Assembly (NCBI RefSeq): GCF_001570565.1
Contig: NZ_BBXE01000017.1
Span: forward strand, 1-64,000
Reading direction: 5' to 3'
DNA length: 64,000 bases
Source of the DNA: Herbidospora yilanensis
GTDB lineage: Bacteria > Actinomycetota > Actinomycetes > Streptosporangiales > Streptosporangiaceae
Under the pieces are notes generated by a model, which saw nothing but the letters and a program-made list of their open reading frames with translations, did not search any database and was not told where the DNA came from. This document shows positions 55,546-64,000 of the stretch, one piece after another; position 1 is the stretch's first letter; each line of letters begins with the position of its first letter. Position numbers and translations under genes: made by a program.

Positions 55546-58500
55546 ATGCTGCTTGATGTGCTGCTGGGGGCGGCCGAGGACGCGCCCGGCCAGGTCGTCG
55601 TGCACGTGCGCGGCGACGGGAGCGAGCGGGTCGTCACCCACGCCGAGTTACGCGACCAGGCGCTGCGCGCCGCCGGCGCGCTGCTGCGAGAGGGGATCGC
55701 GCCGGGCACCCCCGTCCCGCTGGTCGCCGACCGGAGCGAGGACTTCCTGCCCCTCTTCTGGGGGCTGGTCGCGGCCGGGCTCGTGCCGGTCCCGCTGGCC
55801 CCGGATCCGCGAAGGGTCCGGCCGGTGTGGGAGTTCCTCGGCCGCCCGCCGATGGTGGCCGACGAGCCGCCGATCGCGGCGGCGCGCACGTTCTCCCCCG
55901 CCGCTCTGCTGCGGGGGGAGCAGGCCACCGATCTGCCGGTACGGTCCCCGCACGACGTGGCCTTCCTCCAGTTCTCCTCCGGCAGCACCGGAGACCCGAA
56001 GGGCGTCGAGCTCACCCACGCCGCCGTCGTGGCGAACCTGGCGCAGATCCGGGCCGCCGCCGCGATCACCCCCGCCGACGTCTCGGTGAGCTGGATGCCC
56101 TACTTCCACGACATGGGCCTGATCGGCACCCATCTCGCGCCGCTGGCCGCGCGGATCAAGCAGGTCAAGTTGTCGCCGCTGGCCTTCGCGAAGCGCCCGG
56201 CGCTCTGGCTGGAGACGGCGGCGCGGCATCGGGCCACCGTGCTGACGGCGGCCAACTTCGCGCTGGCGCTGGTCGAGCGGCGGGTGCCCGACGAGGTGAT
56301 CGCCCGGCTCGACCTGTCGAGCGTGCGGCTGATGCTGGTCGGCGCGGAGCCGATCTCGCCGCGCGTCTGGCGCGCCTTCCTGGCCAGGACCGGGCTGCCG
56401 CCCCACGTGCCGCAGCCGGTCTACGGGCTGGCCGAGGCGACGCTCGCGGTGACCGTGCCGCCGCCGGGCGCCACGGCCGAACCGCTGGTGCTCGACCGGC
56501 GGGCGCTGGCCGAGGGCCGGGTCGAGTTCACCTCGGCCGGGCCGCACGCGGTCGAGCTCATGGACGTCGGCGTGCCGGTGCCGGGCTGCGAGGTCCGCAT
56601 CGCCGGGGACGACCGGGTCGGGCCGATCCAGGTGCGGGGGCCGCAGGTCGCCCGCGGCTACCACCGCGACGCGCCGTTCGGGACCTGGCTCGACACCGGC
56701 GACCTGGGGTTCCTGCACGAGGGCCGGTTGTGCGTCACCGGCCGGGCCAAGGACGTCGTGTTCGTCAACGGCGCCACCTTCCACGCCGCCGACCTGGAGG
56801 AGGTGGCGGCGGGCACGGTGAGGGGCGCGGTCGCGGTCGTCGGCGCGTCGGGGCCCGAGGGCGAGCGGGTCGTGGTGTTCGTCCAGGCGCCCGCCCCGGC
56901 CGAGGTCGCCGGCGAGGTCCGGCGGCGGGTCGCGGAGGCGTGCGGGCACGACGACGTCACCGTCGTGGTGGTGCCGTCGACCGCGTTCGCCCGCACGACC
57001 AGCGGGAAGCTGCGCCGGTCGGTGCTGCGGGCGCGGTTCGAGGCCGGGGAGTTCACCCCGGCCCCGCGCTCCCGGGCCGACGTCGAGGCGGCCGTCGCGG
57101 CGATCTGGGCCGAGGTGCTCGGCGTCGAGGCCGTGGGGCCGCACGACCGGTTCGCCGCGCTCGGCGGGTCGTCGCTCAAGGCGATGCAGGTCCTGGCCGC
57201 CGTGGAGGACCGGTTCGGGGTGCCGCTGCGGCCCTCCGACGTGCGCGACCACGACACCGTCGCCGCCCTCGCCGCCCACCTGCTGGCCCCGGCCGCGCCC
57301 GCACGCCGCCCGGCCCGGACGAGCGGCGGATCATCGGTGGCGATCGTCGGGATGGCCTGCCGGTTCCCCGGCGCCGACACCCCGGAGCGGTTCTGGGAGC
57401 TGCTCGAAAGCGGCTACGACGCCATCACCCCCGTCACCCGCTTCGATTACCCGGGCCACGGCGGGTTCCTCGACGACCCGGCCCTGTTCGACGCCCCCTT
57501 CTTCGGCCTGTCCGACGAGGAGGCCGCCGCGACCGACCCGCAGGCCCGGCTCCTGCTCGAACTCGCCCACGAGGCGCTCGAACGGGCCGGGTACGCGGGC
57601 CCGCGCCGCCTCGGCCGCCGGGTCGGCGTGTTCGCCGCCGCCGGGGAGAGCGGCTACCGGGAGATCCTCGAAGCCGCCCACGGCGCGGGCGGCCTCCCGG
57701 CCGAGGCGCTGACCGGGAACCTGCCGAACCTGCTGGCCGCCCGCGTCGCCCACACCCTCGACCTGACCGGCCCGGCGCTGACCGTCGACACGGCCTGCTC
57801 GTCGGCGCTGGTCGCCCTCCACCTGGCCCGGCGCGGCCTCCAGCAGGGCGAGTGCGACCTCGCGGTGGTGGCGGGCGTCAACCTCACCCTCACCCCGGCC
57901 GGTTACCGGGCCCTCGGGAAGACGCGGGCGCTCTCCCCGACCGGACGGTGCCGCGCGTTCGGCGCGGCGGCCGACGGGTTCGTGCCGGGCGAGGGCGGCG
58001 CGGCGCTGGTGCTGGCCCGGCTCGACGACGCGGACCGGTCGGGTGACACCGTCCTGGCCGTCGTCAGGGGCACCGCCGTCAACAACGACGGCCGGTCGCT
58101 CAGCCTGCTCGCGCCCAACCCGCTCACCCAGCGCGAGGTGATCACCCAGGCGTACGCGGAGGCGGGGGTCGACCCGGCCGAGGTCACCTACGTCGAGGCC
58201 CACGGGACGGGCACCCCGGTCGGCGACCCGATCGAGTTGCGGTCGCTGCGGCACGCCTTCCCGACCGGCACCCGGCTGCTGGGCTCGGTGAAGACCAACG
58301 TGGGCCACCTGCTGAACGCCGCCGCGATGCCGGGCCTGGTCAAGGTCGTGCTGGCGCTGGGGCGGAAGAAGGTGCCGCCGTCGCTGCACGCCGCTCCCCC
58401 CGCCGGCGGCCTCGACGGGTTCACGGTCCCGGACCGGCCGGTCGAGTGGACCGCCCCGCGGACCGCCGGGGTCAACGCGTTCGGCTTCGGCGGCACGAAC

Positions 58501-61500
58501 GCGCACGCCATCCTGTCCGAGGCCCCCGCCCGCGAGGTCGAGCGCACGCCCCACGAGGGGCTCAGCCTGCTCACGCTGTCGGCGTGGAGCGCGCCCGCGC
58601 TGCGCCAGGCCGCCGGCGACCTGGCCGCCTTCCTCCCCGGTCACGACGAGGGCGACGTCTGCGCATCGGTCGCGCTGGCCCGCGACGAGGGCCCGCACCG
58701 CCTCGCGGTCGTCGCCGGGGGCGACCTGGCCGAGCGGCTGACCACCGCCGAGGGGCGGGTGGCCGGGCCGCGTCCCCGGCTGGTGTTCCTGCTGCCCGGC
58801 CAGGGCGCGCAGGGCTCCGGCGCGGACCTCTACGCGAACGCGCCGGTGTTCCGGCAGGTCATCGACGAGGCCTCCGATCTGGTCGGCCCGGTCGGCGGGC
58901 GGACCCTGAAGGACTGGTGCGCCGGCCCCGCCGCCGGGGTGGTCCGCACCGACGTGGTGCAGCCGCTCCTGGTCGCGTACGGGATCGCGCTCGCCCGCCA
59001 GCTCCACGCCTGGGGCGTGACACCGGACGCGGTCGCCGGGCACAGCGTGGGCGAGATCGCCGCCGCCTGCGTGTCCGGCCGGATCGGCCTCGCCGACGCC
59101 GTCACGTTCGCGGCCGAACGCGGCCGGTTGATGCACGAGTTGTGCCCGCCGGGCGCGATGGCGGTCGTGCCCGGCGACGCCGACCTGCCGCCCGGGGTGA
59201 CGGTGGCGGCGGTCAACGCCCCCGGCCAGGTCGTGGTGGCCGGGCCTCCGCGGGCCGTCGAGGCGCTCGGCGGACGGCGGCTCGACGTCGCGCGGGCGTT
59301 CCACTCGCCGCTGATCGATCCGGCGCTCGACCCGCTGGCGGAGGCCGCGGGCCGGATCACCGTACGGCCGCCGGAGATCCCGCTGCTCAGCACCGTCACC
59401 ACCACGTGGAACCCATCCTTCGACGCGGCCTACCTGCGCGACCACGCCGCCCGGCCGGTGCGGTTCGCCGACGCGGTCGGCCGGTTGGTGGCCGAGGGGT
59501 ACGACACGTTCCTGGAGCTCGGGCCGTCGCCCGCGCTCGGCGGCGCGGTGCGGGCCGCCTCGGGCGCGGTGACGACGATGGCGGCCGGGCACGAGGGCGG
59601 CGCGCGGGCGCTGCTGGAGACCGTGGGCGTGTTGTGGCAGCGCGGCCTGCCGATCGACCGCACCGCCATGGACCGGGGGCGGGCCCGGGTGGGCGTGCCG
59701 ACGTATCCGTTCCAGCGCCGCCGCCACTGGCCGTCTTCGCGGCTGCCGCACCGGCTGGTCTGGCGGGAGCGGCCGGTCGACGGTCCTCGGGTGACGGTCG
59801 GCAGGCTGGCGGATGCGCTCGAAGCGCCCGGCGTGACCGTGCTCACCGGTGGAGACGTCACGGTCGTCGTGGCCGGGGCGCCCCGGCGGGCCGCGTCGGC
59901 CGAGGCGCTCGACGCCGTGCACCGCGAGCTGACGGCGGCGCTCGTCGCGGTCGACGCGGCGCGGGTGCTCGTCGTCACCCAGGACGTGCACGTCGACCGG
60001 CCCGAGCAGGCGATCCTCGAAGGGCTCGCGGCGGCGCTGGCCCAGGAGACGGGGACCGAGGTCCGGGTCGCCGACCTGGCCTCACGGGAGCCCCTGGACC
60101 GGCGGGTCGCCGCGGTCGAGCGCGAGCTGGCCGCCCGGGGCCCGGGGCTCGTCGCCTGGCGGGAGGGCAGACGGCTGGAGCGGGAGCCGGAGGCGCTCAC
60201 GCCGGCTTCGCGGGAACTGCCGCCCGACGGGTGCTACCTGATCACGGGCGGCGCGGGCGGGGTCGGGGCGGCGCTCGCGCGGGATCTGGCCGACCGGGGG
60301 CGGCCCACGATCGTGCTGGCCGGGCGGTCGCCCCGGCCGCCCGCCGGGCTGCTGGCCGACCTGCGCTCCCGGGGCGCGACCGTCGACTACCAGGCCGCCG
60401 ACGTGTCGCGGGAGGCCGACGTCGAGGCGCTGCTCGCCCGGCTGCCCCGGCTCGACGGGTTGTTCCACGCCGCCGGGGAGGCGCGTCCCGGCGCGCTGCG
60501 GGGCGGCTCGCCCGGGGAGATCGTGGCGGGCATGGCGGCCAAGACCCGGGGCGGCCTGCTGCTCGCCGAAGGGCTGCGACGGCACGGGCTCACGCCGGTC
60601 GTGTGCGTGGCCTTCTCGTCGGTGTCGTCGGTGCTGCCCGGCCTGGCCGGGGGGCTCGGCGGCTACGCCGCCGCCAACGCCTACCTCGACGCGTTGTGCC
60701 GGGCCGAACGGGGGCCGTGGATCGCGGTGAACTTCGCCGCCTTCGCGGAGGTGGGCCTGGCCGCCCGCGCCGGGCTGACCCGGGGCGCGCTCGACCCGTC
60801 GGCGGCCCTGGCCGCGCTGCGCGGCGCGATCGGATCGGGCGCCGCGCAGGTGGTGGTGGCCGACCTGGCCGCCGTGCCGGAACCGGCTCCCGCGCGGCCC
60901 TCCGGTGACGTCCGCACGGTCGTCAGGCGGCTGGTCGGCGGCGCGCTCAAGCGCGACGACCTCGGCGACGACGAATCGTTCCTCAGCCTCGGGCTCGACT
61001 CGCTCACCGCCGTCGACCTGGTCAAACGCCTGGAGAAGGAGCTCGGCCGCACCCTGCCGGTCACCCTGTTCTTCGAGTTCCGCACGCTGCGCGAGCTGAC
61101 GGCCCACCTCGACGCCGACGGGCCGTTCCCGCTCACGCCGGTGCAGGTGGCCTTCCAGACCCAGCAGCGCCTCTACCCCGGGATCTCGGCGTACGCGCAC
61201 GTCCGGCAGACGATCACCGGCCCCCTCGATCCGTCCTTGCTGGACACGGCGCTGGGCCACCTCGTCGACCGGCACCCGATGCTGCGCCTGCGCGTCGATC
61301 CCGGCGGCACGCAGTCGGCCGGCCCGTCCACGCCCCCGTTCCTGGAGGTCCGCGACACCGGCGACCTCGACGCCCTGGAGCGCGACCTCCGCAACCGGCC
61401 CTTCGACCTCACCAGGGAGGGCCCGCTGCGGGCGGTGCTGGCCCGCACGCCCACCGGGACCCACCTGGTGATCGTCGTCAGCCACGTCGCCGCCGACGGC

Positions 61501-64000
61501 TTCAGCCTGAACGTGCTCGGCGAGGAGCTCTGGACCGTCTACACCGCCCTCTCACGCGGGACCACCCCGGTCCTGCCGCCGCCGGTCACGACCTTCGCCG
61601 AATACGCCGCCGCCTCGGAACCCGCGAGCGCGGCCGATCTGGCGTACTGGACCGAGGTGCTGACGACCACCCCCGGCCTGCGCCTCCCCTACGACGGCGA
61701 CCCGGACGGGCCGCCCCTCGACTCCGTCCAGGTCACGCTGACGGGCGACCGGTCGGCCGCCCTGCGGGCGACGGCCGCCGCGCACGGCGTCTCGCTGTTC
61801 CACCTGCTCCTGGCCGCCTACGTCCGCTGCCTCGCCCGCTGGACCGGCGGCGACACGGTCGCGGTGAACGTCGCCAGGGCGCGCCGCGAGATCCGCCTGC
61901 CGGGCGTCGACCGCCTGGTCGGCCCGCTGGCCGACACCCTCCCGCTGCTCGCCGCCGTGCGCCCCGGCGAGCCGCTGCCGGAACTGGCCGCGCGGCTGCG
62001 GGACCGCTGGCGGGACGCCGAACGCCACGCCACCCCGGCCGCCGCCGACCTGGCCCGGCTGCTGCCCGCCGCGGGCGGCCCGCGCACGGCGAGCCCGGCG
62101 TCGTTCAGCTTCGCCCGCTTCCCGGCCGCGACCGGACCCGGCTGCCCGGTGGAGGCCGTCGTGACCGCCGCCGCGACCGCGTCGGCCGCGACCAGGCTCG
62201 GCCTGCTGTGCTGGGAGTCCGGCGGCGCGTTGCGGTTCTCGTGGAACTTCCCGTCGCGGCTGTTCCGCCGGGCCACGGTCGACCGGCTGGCGGCCGAGCA
62301 CCTGGCCGAGCTCTCCGTCGCCGAGCTCTCCGTCGCCGGGAGGCCCGGGCTGGCGGCCCGGTTGCGCGCGCGGTTCCGCGCCACCCCCGACGCCGTCGCC
62401 GTCGACACCGGCACCACCCGGCTGACCTACGCCGAGCTCGACCGGCGCTCCGCCGCGCTGGCCAACCGGCTGCGCGGGGCCGGCGACCTGATCGGGCTGA
62501 TGACCGAACCCGGGATCGACACGGTCGTCGGCCTGGTCGGCATCGTGCGCGCGGGCGCGGGCTGGGTGCCGCTCGACGCCTCCCATCCGGAGGCCCGCCG
62601 CCGCGACCAGCTCGCCCGCTGCGGGGTGACCACGGTCGTCACCGACACCTCGGGCGAGGGCTCCTACGACGCCCCGGACGACACCCCGGACGTCTCCCCC
62701 GACGCGACCGCCTACGTCATCTTCACCTCCGGCTCGACCGGCCGCCCCAAGGGCGTGCCCATCACCTACCGGTCGGTGGAGAACTACCTCGACTGGGCGC
62801 TGGACACCTTCGGCTACCACGCGGGCGACCGGCTGGCGCAGACGGCGTCGATCTGCTTCGACGCCTCGGTCCGGCAACTGCTGGCCCCGCTGCTGGCCGG
62901 GGCGACGGTGGTGACGTTCACACGGGAGGAGGTGCGCGACCCCGGCCTGCTGGCCGGGCGGCTCCGCGACGTCACGGTGTGGAGCTCGGTGCCGAGCCTG
63001 TGGTCGCGGCTGCTGGACCTCGGGCCCGTCGAGCACCGGCTGCGCTGGATCCACGTCGGCGGCGAGGCGCTGCCGCCGGAGCACGTGCGCCGCTGGTTCG
63101 ACCTGTACGGCCCCGGCGCCCGCATCGCCAACCTCTACGGCCCGACCGAGTCGACCATCAACACCACCTGCCACATCCTCGACGGGCGCCCCGCCGACGA
63201 CGTCACCGTCATCCCGATCGGCCGGCCCGTCGCGGGCACCTTCGTCGAGGTGGACGACTCGGGCGAGCTCCTCATCGCCGGGGCCGGTCTCACCCCCGGC
63301 TACCTCGACGACCCCGGCACGGCGTTCGTCGAACGCGACGGCGTGCGGTGGTACCGCAGCGGCGACCGCGTCCGGCGCGACGCCAACGGCGACCTGGTCT
63401 TCCTCGGGCGGCTCGACGCGCAGGTCAAGGTGCGGGGCCACCGGGTGGAGCCGGGCGAGGTCGAGGCGGCGTTCCACACGCATCCGGACGTCGCGCGGGC
63501 CGCCGTGGCGCTCACCGGCGAACGGCTGACCGCCTTCGTCGAACCCCGGCCCGGCCGCGACCCCGACCCCGTCGCGCTGCGCGGGCACCTGGGGGCGACG
63601 CTGCCCGCGTACATGATCCCGGCCCGGATCGAGATCGTGCCCGCGCTCCCGCAGACCACCACGGGCAAGATCGACCGCCGCGAGCTCGGCGGGACCCCGC
63701 CCGCGACCCCGACCGAGGAGCTGGTCGCCGAGGTGTGGCGCGCGCTGCTGGAGGTGCCGCGGGTGTCGCGTGAGGACGACTTCTTCGCGCTCGGCGGCGA
63801 CTCGATCATGATCCTGCGCGTGTTCGAGATGCTCGGTGAGCACATCGACCCGCTGCCGCGCCCGACGGTCGTCTACGAGCACGGCACGCTGGCCGCGCTG
63901 GCCCGGGCCATCGACGACGCCGAGCCCGCCGCCTTCCTCCCCCAGCCGGCCGGCGGGCCGTTCCCGCTGACATCCGCGCAGCGCGGATTCCGGCTGGCCG
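55546..64000 (+). CDS. Hybrid FAAL-PKS-NRPS assembly-line megasynthase (3' end outside window)
   Basis: One uninterrupted frame from ATG 55546 to the window end, at least 2818 residues. Order: fatty-acyl-AMP ligase-type adenylation domain (1-500; FSSGSTGDPKG about 143, FHDMGLIG about 187, TSGKLRRS about 485). ACP (phosphopantetheine Ser543, LGGSSL). Ketosynthase (597-1010; Cys751 in DTACSS, His886, His921). Acyltransferase (from 1080; GHSVGE Ser1167, RAFHSP, suggesting malonyl-CoA). Ketoreductase (cofactor GGAGGVG about 1568, Tyr1707 in GYAAAN, no LDD motif); no DH or ER. ACP (Ser1819, LGLDSL). Condensation (1862-2290; SHVAADG, the second His kept). Adenylation (2290-2710; FTSGSTGRPKG, FDASV with the alpha-amino-binding Asp, YGPTEST, TTTGKIDR). 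PCP (Ser2753, LGGDS). Start of another condensation/epimerisation domain (FPLTSAQRGF). Predicted: a fatty acid is activated, extended by one ketide reduced to a 3-hydroxyacyl, and joined to an amino acid. Product unknown. Confidence 0.95.
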   Translation, partial: MLLDVLLGAAEDAPGQVVVHVRGDGSERVVTHAELRDQALRAAGALLREGIAPGTPVPLVADRSEDFLPLFWGLVAAGLVPVPLAPDPRRVRPVWEFLGRPPMVADEPPIAAARTFSPAALLRGEQATDLPVRSPHDVAFLQFSSGSTGDPKGVELTHAAVVANLAQIRAAAAITPADVSVSWMPYFHDMGLIGTHLAPLAARIKQVKLSPLAFAKRPALWLETAARHRATVLTAANFALALVERRVPDEVIARLDLSSVRLMLVGAEPISPRVWRAFLARTGLPPHVPQPVYGLAEATLAVTVPPPGATAEPLVLDRRALAEGRVEFTSAGPHAVELMDVGVPVPGCEVRIAGDDRVGPIQVRGPQVARGYHRDAPFGTWLDTGDLGFLHEGRLCVTGRAKDVVFVNGATFHAADLEEVAAGTVRGAVAVVGASGPEGERVVVFVQAPAPAEVAGEVRRRVAEACGHDDVTVVVVPSTAFARTTSGKLRRSVLRARFEAGEFTPAPRSRADVEAAVAAIWAEVLGVEAVGPHDRFAALGGSSLKAMQVLAAVEDRFGVPLRPSDVRDHDTVAALAAHLLAPAAPARRPARTSGGSSVAIVGMACRFPGADTPERFWELLESGYDAITPVTRFDYPGHGGFLDDPALFDAPFFGLSDEEAAATDPQARLLLELAHEALERAGYAGPRRLGRRVGVFAAAGESGYREILEAAHGAGGLPAEALTGNLPNLLAARVAHTLDLTGPALTVDTACSSALVALHLARRGLQQGECDLAVVAGVNLTLTPAGYRALGKTRALSPTGRCRAFGAAADGFVPGEGGAALVLARLDDADRSGDTVLAVVRGTAVNNDGRSLSLLAPNPLTQREVITQAYAEAGVDPAEVTYVEAHGTGTPVGDPIELRSLRHAFPTGTRLLGSVKTNVGHLLNAAAMPGLVKVVLALGRKKVPPSLHAAPPAGGLDGFTVPDRPVEWTAPRTAGVNAFGFGGTNAHAILSEAPAREVERTPHEGLSLLTLSAWSAPALRQAAGDLAAFLPGHDEGDVCASVALARDEGPHRLAVVAGGDLAERLTTAEGRVAGPRPRLVFLLPGQGAQGSGADLYANAPVFRQVIDEASDLVGPVGGRTLKDWCAGPAAGVVRTDVVQPLLVAYGIALARQLHAWGVTPDAVAGHSVGEIAAACVSGRIGLADAVTFAAERGRLMHELCPPGAMAVVPGDADLPPGVTVAAVNAPGQVVVAGPPRAVEALGGRRLDVARAFHSPLIDPALDPLAEAAGRITVRPPEIPLLSTVTTTWNPSFDAAYLRDHAARPVRFADAVGRLVAEGYDTFLELGPSPALGGAVRAASGAVTTMAAGHEGGARALLETVGVLWQRGLPIDRTAMDRGRARVGVPTYPFQRRRHWPSSRLPHRLVWRERPVDGPRVTVGRLADALEAPGVTVLTGGDVTVVVAGAPRRAASAEALDAVHRELTAALVAVDAARVLVVTQDVHVDRPEQAILEGLAAALAQETGTEVRVADLASREPLDRRVAAVERELAARGPGLVAWREGRRLEREPEALTPASRELPPDGCYLITGGAGGVGAALARDLADRGRPTIVLAGRSPRPPAGLLADLRSRGATVDYQAADVSREADVEALLARLPRLDGLFHAAGEARPGALRGGSPGEIVAGMAAKTRGGLLLAEGLRRHGLTPVVCVAFSSVSSVLPGLAGGLGGYAAANAYLDALCRAERGPWIAVNFAAFAEVGLAARAGLTRGALDPSAALAALRGAIGSGAAQVVVADLAAVPEPAPARPSGDVRTVVRRLVGGALKRDDLGDDESFLSLGLDSLTAVDLVKRLEKELGRTLPVTLFFEFRTLRELTAHLDADGPFPLTPVQVAFQTQQRLYPGISAYAHVRQTITGPLDPSLLDTALGHLVDRHPMLRLRVDPGGTQSAGPSTPPFLEVRDTGDLDALERDLRNRPFDLTREGPLRAVLARTPTGTHLVIVVSHVAADGFSLNVLGEELWTVYTALSRGTTPVLPPPVTTFAEYAAASEPASAADLAYWTEVLTTTPGLRLPYDGDPDGPPLDSVQVTLTGDRSAALRATAAAHGVSLFHLLLAAYVRCLARWTGGDTVAVNVARARREIRLPGVDRLVGPLADTLPLLAAVRPGEPLPELAARLRDRWRDAERHATPAAADLARLLPAAGGPRTASPASFSFARFPAATGPGCPVEAVVTAAATASAATRLGLLCWESGGALRFSWNFPSRLFRRATVDRLAAEHLAELSVAELSVAGRPGLAARLRARFRATPDAVAVDTGTTRLTYAELDRRSAALANRLRGAGDLIGLMTEPGIDTVVGLVGIVRAGAGWVPLDASHPEARRRDQLARCGVTTVVTDTSGEGSYDAPDDTPDVSPDATAYVIFTSGSTGRPKGVPITYRSVENYLDWALDTFGYHAGDRLAQTASICFDASVRQLLAPLLAGATVVTFTREEVRDPGLLAGRLRDVTVWSSVPSLWSRLLDLGPVEHRLRWIHVGGEALPPEHVRRWFDLYGPGARIANLYGPTESTINTTCHILDGRPADDVTVIPIGRPVAGTFVEVDDSGELLIAGAGLTPGYLDDPGTAFVERDGVRWYRSGDRVRRDANGDLVFLGRLDAQVKVRGHRVEPGEVEAAFHTHPDVARAAVALTGERLTAFVEPRPGRDPDPVALRGHLGATLPAYMIPARIEIVPALPQTTTGKIDRRELGGTPPATPTEELVAEVWRALLEVPRVSREDDFFALGGDSIMILRVFEMLGEHIDPLPRPTVVYEHGTLAALARAIDDAEPAAFLPQPAGGPFPLTSAQRGFRLA

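Noticed and set aside
55418-58046. Alternative plus-strand frames in the megasynthase start region
   Set aside because: Frame of ATG 55546 is the only one that carries FAAL, ACP and KS motifs; the others are Arg/Ala-rich.
57331-63882. Very long minus-strand open frames across the megasynthase
   Set aside because: Shadow frames; the plus frame has every PKS/NRPS motif in register.

Overview
The DNA is very G+C rich with strongly G/C-biased third codon positions, many GTG/TTG starts, short overlapping operons, an F420-type (DDN/DUF385) oxidoreductase, a SAM-IV type riboswitch and a large FAAL-PKS-NRPS gene. This points to a filamentous actinomycete chromosome. A Streptosporangiales-like genus such as Nonomuraea or Actinomadura is my guess, not shown. 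I see no rRNA, tRNA, CRISPR array or plasmid/phage core genes. The window is accessory or peripheral chromosome made of small regulated cassettes, most of them an enzyme plus a divergent or downstream regulator with a visible operator.

0-10 kb: a partial SARP/BTAD regulator divergent from an alpha/beta hydrolase; a small secreted protein; a cis-prenyltransferase; a DUF385 protein; a trpB-trpA-gntR operon with two tandem 14-bp palindromes at its promoter; a SAM-IV riboswitch ahead of a cysteine-desulfurase-like PLP enzyme; a TetR/NmrA pair. A 19-bp sequence (GCGCCTTTACAAAGTAGAT) lies just upstream of the -35 of both the DUF385 and the riboswitch promoters.

10-27 kb: a carbohydrate-utilisation locus. 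The minus strand carries a lipoprotein binding protein, two permeases and a cytoplasmic GH5. Then come a LacI regulator and a plus-strand operon (tautomerase, NAD-epimerase, SMP-30 lactonase, aldo/keto reductase, GH3, Gfo/Idh/MocA). A minus-strand operon follows (zinc ADH, SDR, IlvD/Edd dehydratase, second LacI). Copies of a GTTTCGAAAC-type operator occur at all three promoter regions, so the parts look like one LacI regulon for importing an oligosaccharide, cleaving it inside the cell and oxidising the sugars. There is no dedicated transport ATPase and no aldolase.

27-36 kb: MDR oxidoreductase/TetR, an MFS remnant, a WYL regulator divergent from VOC and YdeI-like genes, a large secreted M14 peptidase with a strong terminator, an I36-like secreted protein, a DUF5685 protein with a very cysteine-rich tail, and a NUDIX hydrolase. 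36.2-39.1 kb: a degraded stretch with weaker codon bias holding a coiled-coil hypothetical, an orphan Imm21 immunity protein and a frameshifted, truncated IS481 transposase, followed by a HEAT-repeat gene and a coupled small ORF.

39-55 kb: a sulfonate-type ABC operon, a two-HTH MerR regulator divergent from an erythromycin-esterase-like gene, a FAH-family enzyme, an ABC-2 exporter with its own DesK/DesR-like two-component system, SDR/MarR and TetR/AKR cassettes, and a large secreted esterase with a Calx-beta-like tail. 55.5-64 kb: a giant hybrid assembly-line gene (FAAL-ACP-KS-AT-KR-ACP-C-A-PCP-C...) running off the window. It is divergent from a TIM-barrel-protein/TetR operon, and two 14-bp TetR-like operators sit between them. 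This is the left edge of a probable lipopeptide biosynthetic cluster.
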